Part shown: piece by piece, positions 24,861 through 33,784 of the stretch | Numbering within the stretch: the first letter of the stretch is position 1 | Layout: each line of letters starts with the position of its first letter | Origin: Bacteroidales bacterium | GTDB lineage: Bacteria > Bacteroidota > Bacteroidia > Bacteroidales > Lentimicrobiaceae | Direction: 5' to 3' | Length of the DNA stretch: 64,000 nt | Assembly (NCBI GenBank): GCA_022837485.1 | Contig: JALHHH010000009.1 | Location: 11,450 to 75,449 of the forward strand | Made by a program: the position numbers and the translations under genes | The notes under the pieces: model-generated | Told to the model about the DNA's origin: nothing | Seen by the model: only the letters and a program-made list of their open reading frames with translations | The model's database searches: none

Positions 24861-25481
24861 ATGAAAAAAATAAGCCGGTATTTCATTTTATTACTAGCAG
24901 TAACGGCATTATCGTGCTCGCAAAAGAAACAGGAAGCACCGTCCTGCTGCAGCACAAAACAACACGAAAGTCCGGAACCTCTTCCGGCGGTATCCGGGGA
25001 ATCCCTGTTCCTGCTCGACAGCAAATGGGAAACTTATCGCAACGACACGCTGAAGTTTGAAGATCTGGCAGGAAAACCGGTTGTGGCAGCCATGATCTTT
25101 ACCAACTGCCCGTCGGCCTGCCCCAGAATAGTTGCGGATATGAAGATCCTTGAAGAGGGTCTCACCACCGCCGAGAGGGAGCAGGTAAGGTTTCTGCTGA
25201 TCAGCATGGACCCGAAGCGCGACAACCCTGAACAGATGCAGAAATTCGCATCCGATCACCGCCTGAATCCGGACTGGATTATGATTCGCTCGGATCGGAT
25301 GGCTACGCTTGAAATGGCAAATGTACTCGGGGTGCGCATTAATCCGCTGGATGACGGAGGTTTTGATCACAGCAATACCATTCATATCCTGAATAAAACC
25401 GGGGAAATTGCCTATCAGCAGCACGGACTCGCCTTAGAACCAACCGAATTACTGAAGCAAATCAGAACATTAATAAATTAA
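24861..25481 (+). CDS. SCO1/SenC family copper chaperone lipoprotein
   Basis: A membrane-anchored thioredoxin-fold protein that delivers or reduces copper sites, classically CuA of cytochrome oxidase. The 206-residue precursor has lipobox ALSC (Cys19), the copper-binding FTNCPSACP (Cys83, Cys87) and the partner His170 in FDHSN. A second cysteine cluster, SCC at 28-30, lies near the N-terminus. It sits 49 bp after nirV in the same orientation, which suggests it serves NirK copper maturation here rather than an oxidase, though no oxidase genes are in view to compare. Confidence 0.93.
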   Translation: MKKISRYFILLLAVTALSCSQKKQEAPSCCSTKQHESPEPLPAVSGESLFLLDSKWETYRNDTLKFEDLAGKPVVAAMIFTNCPSACPRIVADMKILEEGLTTAEREQVRFLLISMDPKRDNPEQMQKFASDHRLNPDWIMIRSDRMATLEMANVLGVRINPLDDGGFDHSNTIHILNKTGEIAYQQHGLALEPTELLKQIRTLIN

Positions 25482-25570
25482 AAATAACCCCTGCGTGTAA
25501 TTGCTAAGTAAGATATTTTTACATAGGTGATTAATTTTTAAATAATCAGGCACCGAGAGGCGTAATTATT

Positions 25571-25578
25571 TATTTTTG
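25571..25578 (+). promoter_or_regulatory. -7 promoter element of the histidine kinase gene
   Basis: TATTTTTG, matching TAnnTTTG, about 100 nt before the proposed ATG at 25680. No TTG is evident at -33. Confidence 0.4.
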
Positions 25579-25679
25579 CATCTTCATAGACAGAATTTTT
25601 TCGTTTGCCGACAGGATGTATTACTCATACGGTTAACGGTAAAAAAAGCATACATCCATTCAATCCGGGGACAGGGCAT

Positions 25680-27071
25680 ATGAGATTACAATGGCAGAAA
25701 TTTTTAAGGGAAGCAAAGCCCACATCCGAAGAACTGTCCGGGTTCAGCCAGGAGGTTTTAAAGACCAATTTAGTCCGTTTAAACTACCTCGCCTATTTGG
25801 GAGCCCTGGTTACGTTGTTTCACGTCATCATTTTCCGCCTGGGTATGGAAACAGCCGATCCCATACAATATTCCTGGCGCGAAGGGATTGTATTTTCGCA
25901 TCTGACACTTTTCTTCTATTTTATTCTCCTTGCGATTGCCATTGCCGTCCATCGCCGGAAAAGGGGAAGTGCATCCCGCATTACCGGGGTTTTGCCTCAC
26001 GCAACATTCATCGTCCTTATTATCATGGGATCCTGGATTACCGGATTCGATCAGATTATAACCGATGCCATCACCCCATTTCTGGTTGTTACCTTGCTAA
26101 CTGCCATATTTATACTTACCAGACCGTGGTATGTAACGATCTATCTGCTGACTGGATTAGCCTTTCTGATATTTTTTCTTTACCGGTATCAGGAAAATCC
26201 CGACATAGCTCTTTCCAATATTTTTAACGGACTCACCATAACAGCCATCGGCTGGGCTTTATCGCACATATTCTGGCGTAATTTTCTTCTCCGGTTCAGA
26301 AGCGATCGTGTGATAGCCAGTCAGCAGGAAGAAATGCGCCAACAGAACATACGTCTGCAAAAAGTCGCCAGTGAGCTGAAACAGGCAAACAATACCAAAC
26401 TAAGACTTTTTTCGGTTATATCACACGACCTTCGGGGGCCTCTGGCAAACCTGAATCAACTCATTCAGCTTGTTCAGAACGAAGACCTTTCGGAGGAAAC
26501 ATTCCGGGAGTTGCTGATAGAACTGGGAAGCCAGTCGTACTCCAATTCCGACCTTCTCGAAAACCTTCTCAATTATGCAAAAAACAGCCTGAAAGGCAAC
26601 AACATCACTCCGGAAGAAATTAATATCAGAAATCTTGCCGATGGAATTGCAGAGCTGTACGACCTTCAGGCCAGAAACAAAAAACTAAAAATTGCAAACA
26701 GGATAGATCCTTCTTTAAGGGTAAAGGGCGACAAGGCCATGATTTCCCTGATTATAAGAAATCTCATCTCCAATGCATTGAAGTTTTCTCCTGCGGGAGG
26801 ATTAATCACTCTCGAAAGCCGGTCCGGGGGAGCCATGTGCCGTGTAACGGTTACCGATGAAGGCGTGGGAATACCCGAGGCCAGATTGCCACTTATCTTT
26901 GACGACCTTACATACAGCACACCGGGAACTGAAGGAGAAAAAGGATCCGGACTCGGACTCATGCTTATTAAAGAATTTGCCCTGATGAACGGGGGAGAAA
27001 CCGGGGTTGAAAGTCAGCCCGGAAAAGGCAGCAGTTTCTGGTTCACCATTCCTTTATCCCAAAGCGAGTAA
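25680..27071 (+). CDS. Membrane sensor histidine kinase (orphan)
   Basis: A 463-residue sensor kinase. About six TM segments (residues 35-195) make up the input region, with no large periplasmic domain, so the signal is probably sensed within the membrane. A short coiled linker leads to the dimerisation/phosphoacceptor helix FSVISHDLRGPLANL with His249, then the N box (Asn365, IRNLISNALKFS), the DEGVGIPEARLPLIFDD box and GSGLGLMLIKEFALMNGG. ATG 25680 (MRLQWQKF) is preferred over TTG 25605 because the extra residues are not conserved in style, and GGGGACAGGG precedes it. No response regulator is adjacent. It lies behind the nirK module, but nothing proves control of it. Confidence 0.9.
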   Translation: MRLQWQKFLREAKPTSEELSGFSQEVLKTNLVRLNYLAYLGALVTLFHVIIFRLGMETADPIQYSWREGIVFSHLTLFFYFILLAIAIAVHRRKRGSASRITGVLPHATFIVLIIMGSWITGFDQIITDAITPFLVVTLLTAIFILTRPWYVTIYLLTGLAFLIFFLYRYQENPDIALSNIFNGLTITAIGWALSHIFWRNFLLRFRSDRVIASQQEEMRQQNIRLQKVASELKQANNTKLRLFSVISHDLRGPLANLNQLIQLVQNEDLSEETFRELLIELGSQSYSNSDLLENLLNYAKNSLKGNNITPEEINIRNLADGIAELYDLQARNKKLKIANRIDPSLRVKGDKAMISLIIRNLISNALKFSPAGGLITLESRSGGAMCRVTVTDEGVGIPEARLPLIFDDLTYSTPGTEGEKGSGLGLMLIKEFALMNGGETGVESQPGKGSSFWFTIPLSQSE

Positions 27072-27084
27072 TATTTATTCCGCT

Positions 27085-27100
27085 ATCCGCGAAAGCGGAT
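27085..27100 (+). terminator. Small GAAA-tetraloop hairpin after the histidine kinase
   Basis: ATCCGC-GAAA-GCGGAT forms a 6-bp stem with a stable tetraloop 14 bp past the kinase stop. No clear T-run follows; it may stabilise the 3' end. Confidence 0.35.
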
Positions 27101-27162
27101 GCTTATGCAACTGCCTCCGGAATTCACCAACAGGATTACTCAACCATACTTTGCGAATTAAA

Positions 27163-27193
27163 ATACCGGACCGGCAGCTGACCGGACCGGTAT
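27163..27193 (-). terminator. Terminator of the beta-mannosidase gene
   Basis: ATACCGG-A-CCGG and CCGG-A-CCGGTAT pair with one A-A mismatch around a 7-nt loop. On the minus strand it is followed by a TTTTAATT tract, and it begins right at the gene's stop, so it probably also blocks read-through from the convergent kinase gene. Confidence 0.6.
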
Positions 27194-29787
27194 CAGCGCA
27201 TGGTCTGCTGCAGATGAAGCGTCCGGAATCCCTTTTCAAACTCCTCCCAGCTCAGGGTTGAAGGACAACGGATCAGGCGCGTTTCGCCCGGCTCCATATC
27301 GAAGAAGTTATCTGAAAACAGGGCATTATCGCCATCGCTGATCAGCATCAGGTTTTTACATAGCCTTGTGGATGTTACTTCAATCACAATTTCATCTCCT
27401 CTCCTGCTCACCCTGGTTTTTAAACCGGGATCCGGAAGCTTAAGGCTGGCAGGTTTTACAAAATAAACGAACTCGCGGTCGATCACCGAGGTTCCCGACA
27501 TTAGCTTGACAGTAAATACCACCTCATTTTCGCGATAGGAAAGTGGCAGATCCTTAAGATCCAGACTGTAAACAAGGGAAGAGCCGTTAGCAGGCATATT
27601 CACCTTCACGGCACGATTCCAAAGTGAGTTTCCGCTGAAGTCGCTCAGGTTCATGCGCAAAATGGCACTTTTCTTCTCCTTGAGGTCAGAAACCCCGTAA
27701 ATCAAAATTTTATCGCCTTCCGGAACAACGTTCACGATCTGATTTTTACACGCTTCTTTGGCATAATAATGCAAGGCTTTCCAGCGCTTGTAATAGTCGA
27801 TACCCGACCAGGAAGCTACCGGCCAGCAATCGTTCAGCTGCCAGTAGAGAGAACCCATACAATAGGGCATATCGCTCCGGTGGGTCTTCAGTGCCATCTT
27901 TATGGCATCGGCCTGGAGTAGTTGTCCGACGTACAGCAGGTGTTCAAAATTCTCAGGCACCCGGTAATCCTGTTCCATGTACTGGCGGATGCGCAGGTTT
28001 CCTATACCGCTGCGCTGATGAGCCGCCATTACCTCCGATTCTATATCCCAGTCGCCGGGAAGGGTATAATTTTTTACGCTGTTGAACTCGGGGAAGGACT
28101 GAAATCCGTATTCGCTCATAAAGCGGGCCCGGTATTTCCGGTAATCGCTGAACGGTTCCTGTCCGTGCCACACGCCCCAGTAGTGCATATCGCCCGAATT
28201 GCTCTGATAATTGGAAACCTTGTACAGTCCAGCGGAAGGGGAAGAATGCCAGTACGGCTGATTGCCCGTGAAATTTTCAACCACGGAAGGCAGAATGCGA
28301 TGAAAAAGGGTATCGTAAGCCTGCCAGATAACGCGGCGTTGCTCTGTATTGTAAAGTTCTTTCCACCCCCACCCCCTGTTTTCGTGACCTTCGGCCCAGG
28401 CGATTTCAATTTCGTTGTTTCCGCACCAAAGGGCAATGCAGGCGTGGTTACGCAGTCGTTTTACATTGTCTTCGGCTTCCCGGCGGACATTATTTAAAAA
28501 ACCGGGATCGCCGGGGTACATACTACAGGCAAACATAAAATCCTGCCACACCATAATGCCATAACGGTCGCATAACTCGTAGAAAAGATCGTCCTCATAC
28601 ACACCGCCGCCCCAGACCCTGAGCATGTTCATATTGGCATCGGCAGCCGATTTAACAATAAACTCAAGGGTTTCGGGTGAAACTCGCGGCAGGAAGACGT
28701 CGTTGGGGATATAATTGGCTCCTTTGGCAAAAACCGGGCGTCCGTTCACCTCAAAATAAAAACTCTCGCCCGTTCCCTTACGGTCGGCTTCGCGCACCAG
28801 ACGTATGGTGCGAATACCTATCCGTTCTTCAAAACTGTGGATGACAGTTCCGTCACGACTGAGTTTTAGGTTTATTGTGTAAAGATGCGGCTCCCCCAGT
28901 CCGTTAGGCCACCACAACTCCGGATTATTCAGCACAAAGTCAACAGACTGTTTTTGATACCCTTTCCCAAGCTGCACGGGAACCGACTTCATTTCCTGCC
29001 CGTCGATTGAGGCCGTCAGCGTATAGCTTCCGGGGGTTTCGCAATCTATTTCGGCTTCTGCGGTAACCTTTACAGCATTTTTACCGGCCGGTTTCTGTAT
29101 AACGTGTACCGCATCCAGTCGGGCATCGGACCACGATTCCAGGTATATCGGCCGCCAGATTCCGGAAGTAACCAGCCGCGGCCCCCAGTCCCAGCCGAAA
29201 TGATAACCCGCTTTTCTGGTAAAGATACTCACCTGGTTTGGTCCCATCCCACCTGCAACCGACTGATCGTTGGATGCCGGCAGCGGGAATCCGAAATCTT
29301 CCTGCTTTTCCATCCCTTTCAGTACGGGAGAAGTAAAAAATATTTTCAGGCGATTCGTTCCCGGTTTCAGGGCGCGACTCACATCCACCCTCCAGGTAAC
29401 GAACATATTATCGGCCTCCAGGATATTCTGACCGTTTAAAAATACTGCGGCATAGGTATCGAGGCCTTCAAACACGAGGTGGTGATTGATAAAATTCAGG
29501 TGGGAATCATCCATCGCAAAGGTAGTTTCGTATTCCCAGTTAACCTTATCGATCCATTGAACGTCCCGTTCGTTCAACCGGTAATAGGGATCCTGTATTA
29601 TTCCGGCTGCCATCAGGTCGGTATGCACGGTACCGGGAACCTGTGCCGGAGTCCATGGAAGGGTTCCGGCCTGCCTGAAAAGCCAGCCGTTGCCGAGCGA
29701 CTGTCGTTGAACCAACTGCTGTGCCCCGCCGAACACGGAACAAAACAAAAATGCACTCGTAAGGATGATTGAAGTACGTAATTTCAT
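27193..29787 (-). CDS. Beta-mannosidase, glycoside hydrolase family 2
   Basis: An exported exo-glycosidase expected to release mannose from beta-1,4-mannan oligosaccharides or N-glycan cores. The 864 residues begin with a signal peptide (RTSIILTSAFLFCSVFGGAQ). A sugar-binding jelly-roll domain with WEYETTF and VFEGLDTYAAVFLNG occupies about 30-215, a beta-sandwich follows, and the TIM barrel starts near 340 (GANYIPNDVF, LRVWGGGVYE). The acid/base is Glu459 in WCGNNE, the nucleophile Glu559 in MSEYGFQSFPE. These motifs are of the mannosidase subgroup rather than galactosidase or glucuronidase. It is a single gene with no SusCD beside it, so not part of the glucan locus. Confidence 0.93.
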   Translation of the reverse strand: MKLRTSIILTSAFLFCSVFGGAQQLVQRQSLGNGWLFRQAGTLPWTPAQVPGTVHTDLMAAGIIQDPYYRLNERDVQWIDKVNWEYETTFAMDDSHLNFINHHLVFEGLDTYAAVFLNGQNILEADNMFVTWRVDVSRALKPGTNRLKIFFTSPVLKGMEKQEDFGFPLPASNDQSVAGGMGPNQVSIFTRKAGYHFGWDWGPRLVTSGIWRPIYLESWSDARLDAVHVIQKPAGKNAVKVTAEAEIDCETPGSYTLTASIDGQEMKSVPVQLGKGYQKQSVDFVLNNPELWWPNGLGEPHLYTINLKLSRDGTVIHSFEERIGIRTIRLVREADRKGTGESFYFEVNGRPVFAKGANYIPNDVFLPRVSPETLEFIVKSAADANMNMLRVWGGGVYEDDLFYELCDRYGIMVWQDFMFACSMYPGDPGFLNNVRREAEDNVKRLRNHACIALWCGNNEIEIAWAEGHENRGWGWKELYNTEQRRVIWQAYDTLFHRILPSVVENFTGNQPYWHSSPSAGLYKVSNYQSNSGDMHYWGVWHGQEPFSDYRKYRARFMSEYGFQSFPEFNSVKNYTLPGDWDIESEVMAAHQRSGIGNLRIRQYMEQDYRVPENFEHLLYVGQLLQADAIKMALKTHRSDMPYCMGSLYWQLNDCWPVASWSGIDYYKRWKALHYYAKEACKNQIVNVVPEGDKILIYGVSDLKEKKSAILRMNLSDFSGNSLWNRAVKVNMPANGSSLVYSLDLKDLPLSYRENEVVFTVKLMSGTSVIDREFVYFVKPASLKLPDPGLKTRVSRRGDEIVIEVTSTRLCKNLMLISDGDNALFSDNFFDMEPGETRLIRCPSTLSWEEFEKGFRTLHLQQTMR

Positions 29788-30088
29788 CTGAACGATCCGA
29801 TTTTATTGCCGGTAAAAAATTGCTCAGACCCAGCTTGCCTGAATGGGCAGCAATTCCGGAAGTTAATACAAATGCCGGGAGTACGTCACAGAATCCAAAC
29901 CTCCCGAAGCATGCGCAAGATAAGCAATATGATTGTTCGCATGATTACCGGGAATTTTTTTATACGATAAAAGGGGATATCGCCGGAGGAAAGAAAATGG
30001 CCGGGCAAAAACATACCGACCCTGCGGTCGTGCAGGGCAGGCTTTGGCGGCAAACGCCTCCGCAATCATACGGAAGACAACGACAGCA
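29788..30088. other. Intergenic region with two small hairpins
   Basis: 301 bp between the beta-mannosidase start and the GNAT stop, both on the minus strand. Two hairpins lie at 30020-30037 (CCCTGC/GCAGGG) and 30046-30058 (GGCG/CGCC), just past the GNAT gene, and could end its transcript. No TAnnTTTG promoter was found for the mannosidase gene, and no small gene is convincing. Confidence 0.45.
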
Positions 30089-30370
30089 CTAATTCAGCCC
30101 GAAGACCGATAGGTATTGCCATTCTTTGTTTACTTTTAAAAATCGGATAACCGCCGGGTGTGAGGGCTTTATCCGGTATCCTTTCATTGCGGCATAATGA
30201 ATCCCGTAAAGAATGAGCTCACTGGCAAATCCTTTCCCTTTCATCAATTCAGGAACAAATGCATTGTAAAGATCCAGCACTTCACCACTCAGGCGGTATG
30301 CCAGAAAAGATTCAACACCACAATGATTAATGACAAACCGGTCTCCGGTATCAATGATCATATTCTTCAT
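30089..30370 (-). CDS. Small GNAT-type N-acetyltransferase (YjdJ-like)
   Basis: A 93-residue cytoplasmic protein of the minimal GNAT group (YjdJ/GNAT14 type), much shorter than standard GNATs. It has an acyl-CoA-binding loop VPELMKGKGFASELI (the usual VPxxxRGKGxA pattern), the following helix and the C-terminal strand GYRIKPSHPAVIRFLKVNKEW. In many members the last motif has a Cys (PSCPF); here it is Ser-His, so a cysteine-based step, if any, is lost. The acceptor substrate is unknown. Confidence 0.8.
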   Translation of the reverse strand: MKNMIIDTGDRFVINHCGVESFLAYRLSGEVLDLYNAFVPELMKGKGFASELILYGIHYAAMKGYRIKPSHPAVIRFLKVNKEWQYLSVFGLN

Positions 30371-30741
30371 AAATAAATCTGGTTACTGGCATTAAAAATT
30401 GGTGATTAAATTTACGACACAAATGCACAAAAACTTCACCTGAAGCATCAAAATACGTATAAATACTACCTGTAAGCGATGACCTCCGTGAAGTGCCCTA
30501 TACTAAAAATCCAGTTGTTTTTACATACTGTTTTTAACGTAATTACACCCCCTTTCATCTCTTCCATATTTAATCACAATTTTCAAGCAGTGGGTTTTTA
30601 AAAAATTATCAAATACAAATAGTACGGTTAAAATCTCCTGAACAATTCTTTGGGAGCGCTGTTTGCAGATATCCTTTTTGATTTTAACATTTCCGGCAGC
30701 ATAGCATTCATTTTCCGGTATCATCAAAAAAGCTGAGAACA

Positions 30742-30770
30742 TTGCCTTTACGGAAAAATAGCTACCTTTG
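30742..30770 (+). promoter_or_regulatory. Bacteroidota promoter of metK
   Basis: TTG (30742-30744), 18-bp spacer, TACCTTTG (30763-30770). It predicts a leader of about 90 nt before the metK ATG. Confidence 0.7.
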
Positions 30771-30774
30771 CCAA

Positions 30775-30831
30775 CCGGAATTCCGGAACTGTTCCGGGGG
30801 TTGCATTTCCCCGGAAGCAGGCACATTCCGG
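30775..30831 (+). promoter_or_regulatory. Structured metK leader, possible regulatory RNA
   Basis: The leader has a 12-bp palindrome CCGGAATTCCGG (30775-30786), a strong hairpin TTCCGGGG/CCCCGGAA with a 9-nt loop (30792-30816) and another TTCCGG at 30826-30831. The elements are mutually complementary, so alternative pairings are possible. I do not recognise a known SAM riboswitch class. Confidence 0.4.
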
Positions 30832-30867
30832 ATTAAATTCACATCAACAACTACAAAAAACATTGCA

Positions 30868-32193
30868 ATGGCTTATCTTTTCAGTTCAGAATCTGTTTCG
30901 GAGGGGCATCCCGACAAGGTTGCCGATCAGATATCTGATGCATTGCTTGACGAATTTCTGCGTTACGATCCCAATTCGAAAGTAGCCTGCGAAACGCTGG
31001 TCACCACCGGACTTGTTGTCTGCAGCGGAGAGGTACTTACCGAAGGTTACGTTGATCTCCATAAGGTTGTCCGCCAAACCATTGCAGATATTGGATACAC
31101 AAAAAACGAATATCGTTTCGAAAGCGAATCGTGCGGCATCATTTCCACCATTCACGAGCAATCGGCCGACATTAACCGCGGCGTTGTGCGAAATACGCCC
31201 GAGGAGCAGGGTGCCGGCGATCAGGGGATGATGTTCGGGTATGCAACACGCGACATGGACAATATGATGCCCATGCCGGTAGAGCTTGCCCATATACTTC
31301 TGCAAACGCTTGCCGAAATCCGCAAGGAAGGAAAGGTAATGACCTATCTGAGGCCGGATTCAAAGTCACAGGTAACCATTGAATACGACGACAACAACCG
31401 CCCGGTTGGAATCCATACCATCGTAATCAGCACCCAGCACGACGACTTCGGCGACCGCACCCTGCCGGAAGATGTTGCCGACGAGAAAATGCGGGCCACA
31501 ATTGAGCAGGACATACGTAACATACTTCTTCCCAGAGTTATAAAAGACCTTCCGGAGAGGGTTAAAATGCTTTTCAGAGACGATTACCGCCTGCTGGTGA
31601 ACCCGACCGGAAAATTTGTTATCGGAGGCCCGCACGGCGATACCGGCCTTACCGGACGCAAGATCATTGTCGACACTTACGGAGGCAAGGGAGCACACGG
31701 GGGAGGCGCCTTTTCGGGAAAAGATCCTTCGAAGGTTGACCGCTCCGCAGCCTATGCAGCACGTCATATTGCCAAAAACCTGGTTCATGCCGGCGTTGCC
31801 GATGAGGTGCTGGTACAGGTTGCCTATGCCATTGGCGTTGCCGAACCGGTTAGTCTATTTGTTAATACTTTCGGCACCGCCAGGGTAAAAGACGAGCACG
31901 GTAAAACGCTCACCGATGGTCAGATCAGCGCCGTTACAAAAAACATATTCGACATGAAACCGTTTGCCATCATCGAACGGTTCGGATTACGGAATCCCAT
32001 CTACACCCGGACAGCCAGCTACGGCCATTTCGGACGCGATTCGTACGAGGCTGAAGTGGAGGTTTATTTTAAGAATGACGACACCAGAGAAGTTGTTAAA
32101 AATGGCAAAACCCTATACTTTAAAAAGGTAAAATTTTTTGCGTGGGAAGACACCGATTACGCTGAGAAGGTGAAAAAAGCTTTCGGTATCTGA
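30868..32193 (+). CDS. metK: S-adenosylmethionine synthase
   Basis: MetK forms S-adenosylmethionine from methionine and ATP. The 441-residue protein has the family motifs SESVSEGHPDKVADQISDAL (N-terminal ATP/Met site), GAGDQGMMFGYA and GGGAFSGKDPSKVDRSAAY (P-loop-like phosphate motif). It ends shortly after the C-terminal FFAWEDTDYAEKVKKAF. The start ATG 30868 (MAYLFSSE) fits known N-termini; the longer frame only reads through the leader. It has its own promoter, a structured leader and a strong terminator. Confidence 0.98.
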   Translation: MAYLFSSESVSEGHPDKVADQISDALLDEFLRYDPNSKVACETLVTTGLVVCSGEVLTEGYVDLHKVVRQTIADIGYTKNEYRFESESCGIISTIHEQSADINRGVVRNTPEEQGAGDQGMMFGYATRDMDNMMPMPVELAHILLQTLAEIRKEGKVMTYLRPDSKSQVTIEYDDNNRPVGIHTIVISTQHDDFGDRTLPEDVADEKMRATIEQDIRNILLPRVIKDLPERVKMLFRDDYRLLVNPTGKFVIGGPHGDTGLTGRKIIVDTYGGKGAHGGGAFSGKDPSKVDRSAAYAARHIAKNLVHAGVADEVLVQVAYAIGVAEPVSLFVNTFGTARVKDEHGKTLTDGQISAVTKNIFDMKPFAIIERFGLRNPIYTRTASYGHFGRDSYEAEVEVYFKNDDTREVVKNGKTLYFKKVKFFAWEDTDYAEKVKKAFGI

Positions 32194-32217
32194 TTATCTG
32201 ACGTATACTAACTCCTG

Positions 32218-32243
32218 AAACCGGCTAAGGCCGGTTTTTTTCT
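32218..32243 (+). terminator. Intrinsic terminator of metK
   Basis: AAACCGGC-TAAG-GCCGGTTT forms a perfect 8-bp stem followed by a T-run, 25 bp after the metK stop. Confidence 0.85.
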
Positions 32244-32325
32244 TTCTTATTCTTACCGAAGCGGGGTTGTTTTAAACTCCCGTATGAAAACCGGCATCTC
32301 TGTAATCAATGATCCCTGACAGTAT

Positions 32326-32356
32326 AAAAAAAGCCCTGCGAATGCAAGGCTTTTTT
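32326..32356 (-). terminator. Terminator of the T9SS cargo gene
   Basis: A-tract, GCC-C-TGC, GAAT loop, GCA-A-GGC and T-tract form a hairpin with one mismatch that can act on either strand. On the minus strand it is 39 bp past the stop of the T9SS gene. Confidence 0.7.
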
Positions 32357-32394
32357 CGGTTAAACAAGTTGATACAAGCAGTCGTTGTACATTA

Positions 32395-33525
32395 TTAACG
32401 GTTAACAACAAATTTTCGTGTTGACACAGCCGAATTATTAACGGTAAGTGTGTAGAAATATACCCCGTTGCTGAGCGAAGAAACGTCGACGGTAACCTTG
32501 CCTTCGCTGTTTCCGAGCTGGTACTCGCGCATTTCATTTCCAAGCAGGTTACTTATGCGGATGCTGGCGCTGGTGGTACCGGCGGGCAGGGTGTAATCTA
32601 TAACGGTACTTCCGGTTGCGGGATTGGGGTAGGCATTTGACAGTCTGGCTGTTTTAGCGAGAGGTTTATCCACGCCGAGATAGCCAATGATAAAATTTAC
32701 TTTAAAGGAAACGGTATCGTTGGGATTATCCACATTGTAGATGGTAAATACCACGGCAGAGGTTCCCTGAACGCCGCCGTGCGTATAGTCGCCACGGAAT
32801 GTAGCATCCGTTTCACCAGGATTGATGCTTACTGCATCGGGAGTATCGAATACAAAGGGCGGATAGCAGGCAGGACCCCAGCAGATGTTGGATGAAGTCA
32901 GGTTGAGCAGACCTATGTCGTATTTTCTGAACTTGGCGGATACCGGCACGGAGTTGATATTTTTAACAAGTACCGGGATTTCGGCGGGATCGTGGCTGGG
33001 CTCGTACTGCAGTGTTATTTCTGTGTCGTTGGCAATAACGTTGCCGTTGTATGTAAGCTCGAAGGAATTCTCAAGGGTGGTCGCCACCACGAAATGCACG
33101 AATACTGAAGTGGAATCGGCCGGGTTGCTGGCATCAAAAAAGCTGAACAGTACAGTAGATGTACCCTCAGCACCGCCGTGCGTATAATCGCCGCGGAACG
33201 ATTCATTGGTTTCTCCCGGAGAAAGCCGGACGGATTCAGGTGTTTCATAAACAAAAGGAGGAAAGCAGTTAACACCCCAGCAAATATTGGAATTTGTCCC
33301 ACTAACCAGATCAAGGTCCGTTTTTCTGACCAGTACATCCATTGCTGAAGTACTATTATTCAATACTGTAAGAATTAATTCAGCCGGATCGTGATCGGGC
33401 GAATTAACAACCGTAAGCTCCGAACCGTGAGGCACTGCAGCACCGTCTTTGAAAAGCTGAAGCGACTGCGCATGAAGCAATCCAAAAGCCATTACGGCAA
33501 TTAGGGCAAGTAGTATTCTCTTCAT
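32395..33525 (-). CDS. T9SS-sorted secreted protein with two tandem repeats
   Basis: An exported 376-residue protein of unknown function. A signal peptide (KRILLALIAVMAFGLLHAQ) is followed by two copies of a beta-rich domain of about 127 residues (21-147 and 153-280). The copies share SNICWG..C.PPFV, a TPxxV..xPGET motif and FRGDYTHGG.xGTS; each has two Cys that could form a disulfide. The last 85 residues are a type A T9SS sorting domain (SNAYPNPATGSTVIDY, LGNEMREY, NGVYFYTL, TRKFVVNR), which targets it through the outer membrane. The protein probably sits on the surface or is released. Confidence 0.85.
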   Translation of the reverse strand: MKRILLALIAVMAFGLLHAQSLQLFKDGAAVPHGSELTVVNSPDHDPAELILTVLNNSTSAMDVLVRKTDLDLVSGTNSNICWGVNCFPPFVYETPESVRLSPGETNESFRGDYTHGGAEGTSTVLFSFFDASNPADSTSVFVHFVVATTLENSFELTYNGNVIANDTEITLQYEPSHDPAEIPVLVKNINSVPVSAKFRKYDIGLLNLTSSNICWGPACYPPFVFDTPDAVSINPGETDATFRGDYTHGGVQGTSAVVFTIYNVDNPNDTVSFKVNFIIGYLGVDKPLAKTARLSNAYPNPATGSTVIDYTLPAGTTSASIRISNLLGNEMREYQLGNSEGKVTVDVSSLSNGVYFYTLTVNNSAVSTRKFVVNR

Positions 33526-33731
33526 CTCGTTGAATTTTACCGGAAATTTTTATCAAAAACCATGCTAAACACAGGCAAATTACCTGATTTTAACTTTTTG
33601 TAACAACTCCTGAATACTGAAAAAATTCAGCAGGAAGAAGCCGATACCTGCTACAAAACTAATAGAATAATTCCTGCTTCAACCGAAATCTTCAAAATTT
33701 TTTTTAAAAACTTTTAAGAAATCCGTTTACC

Positions 33732-33747
33732 TCTGCAAAAATGCAGA
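33732..33747. promoter_or_regulatory. Short inverted repeat upstream of the Omp28-like gene
   Basis: TCTGCA-AAAA-TGCAGA, a perfect 6-bp inverted repeat, 37 nt before the start at 33785. It overlaps TACCTCTG (33729-33736), which differs from TAnnTTTG at one base. It could be an operator or the top of a leader hairpin. Confidence 0.35.
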
Positions 33748-33784
33748 TATTTGCATTCAACCACGAACCGAAAAACAATTCATT

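Larger units (their letters stand above)
30371..30867. other. Long AT-rich region plus metK leader
   Basis: 497 bp between divergent genes. Positions 30371-30740 are AT-rich, and I see no gene, repeat or RNA in them. The metK promoter (30742-30770) and a 97-nt leader with CCGGAA/TTCCGG elements occupy the rest. Confidence 0.55.

Noticed and set aside
29900..30080. Possible tRNA or small RNA in the GC-rich patch near 30000
   Set aside because: Only two short hairpins are present; no cloverleaf, T-loop GTTCRA or anticodon arm can be drawn.
30521..30826. 101-codon minus-strand open frame upstream of metK
   Set aside because: It runs antisense through the metK promoter and leader and has no RBS or homology-like features.
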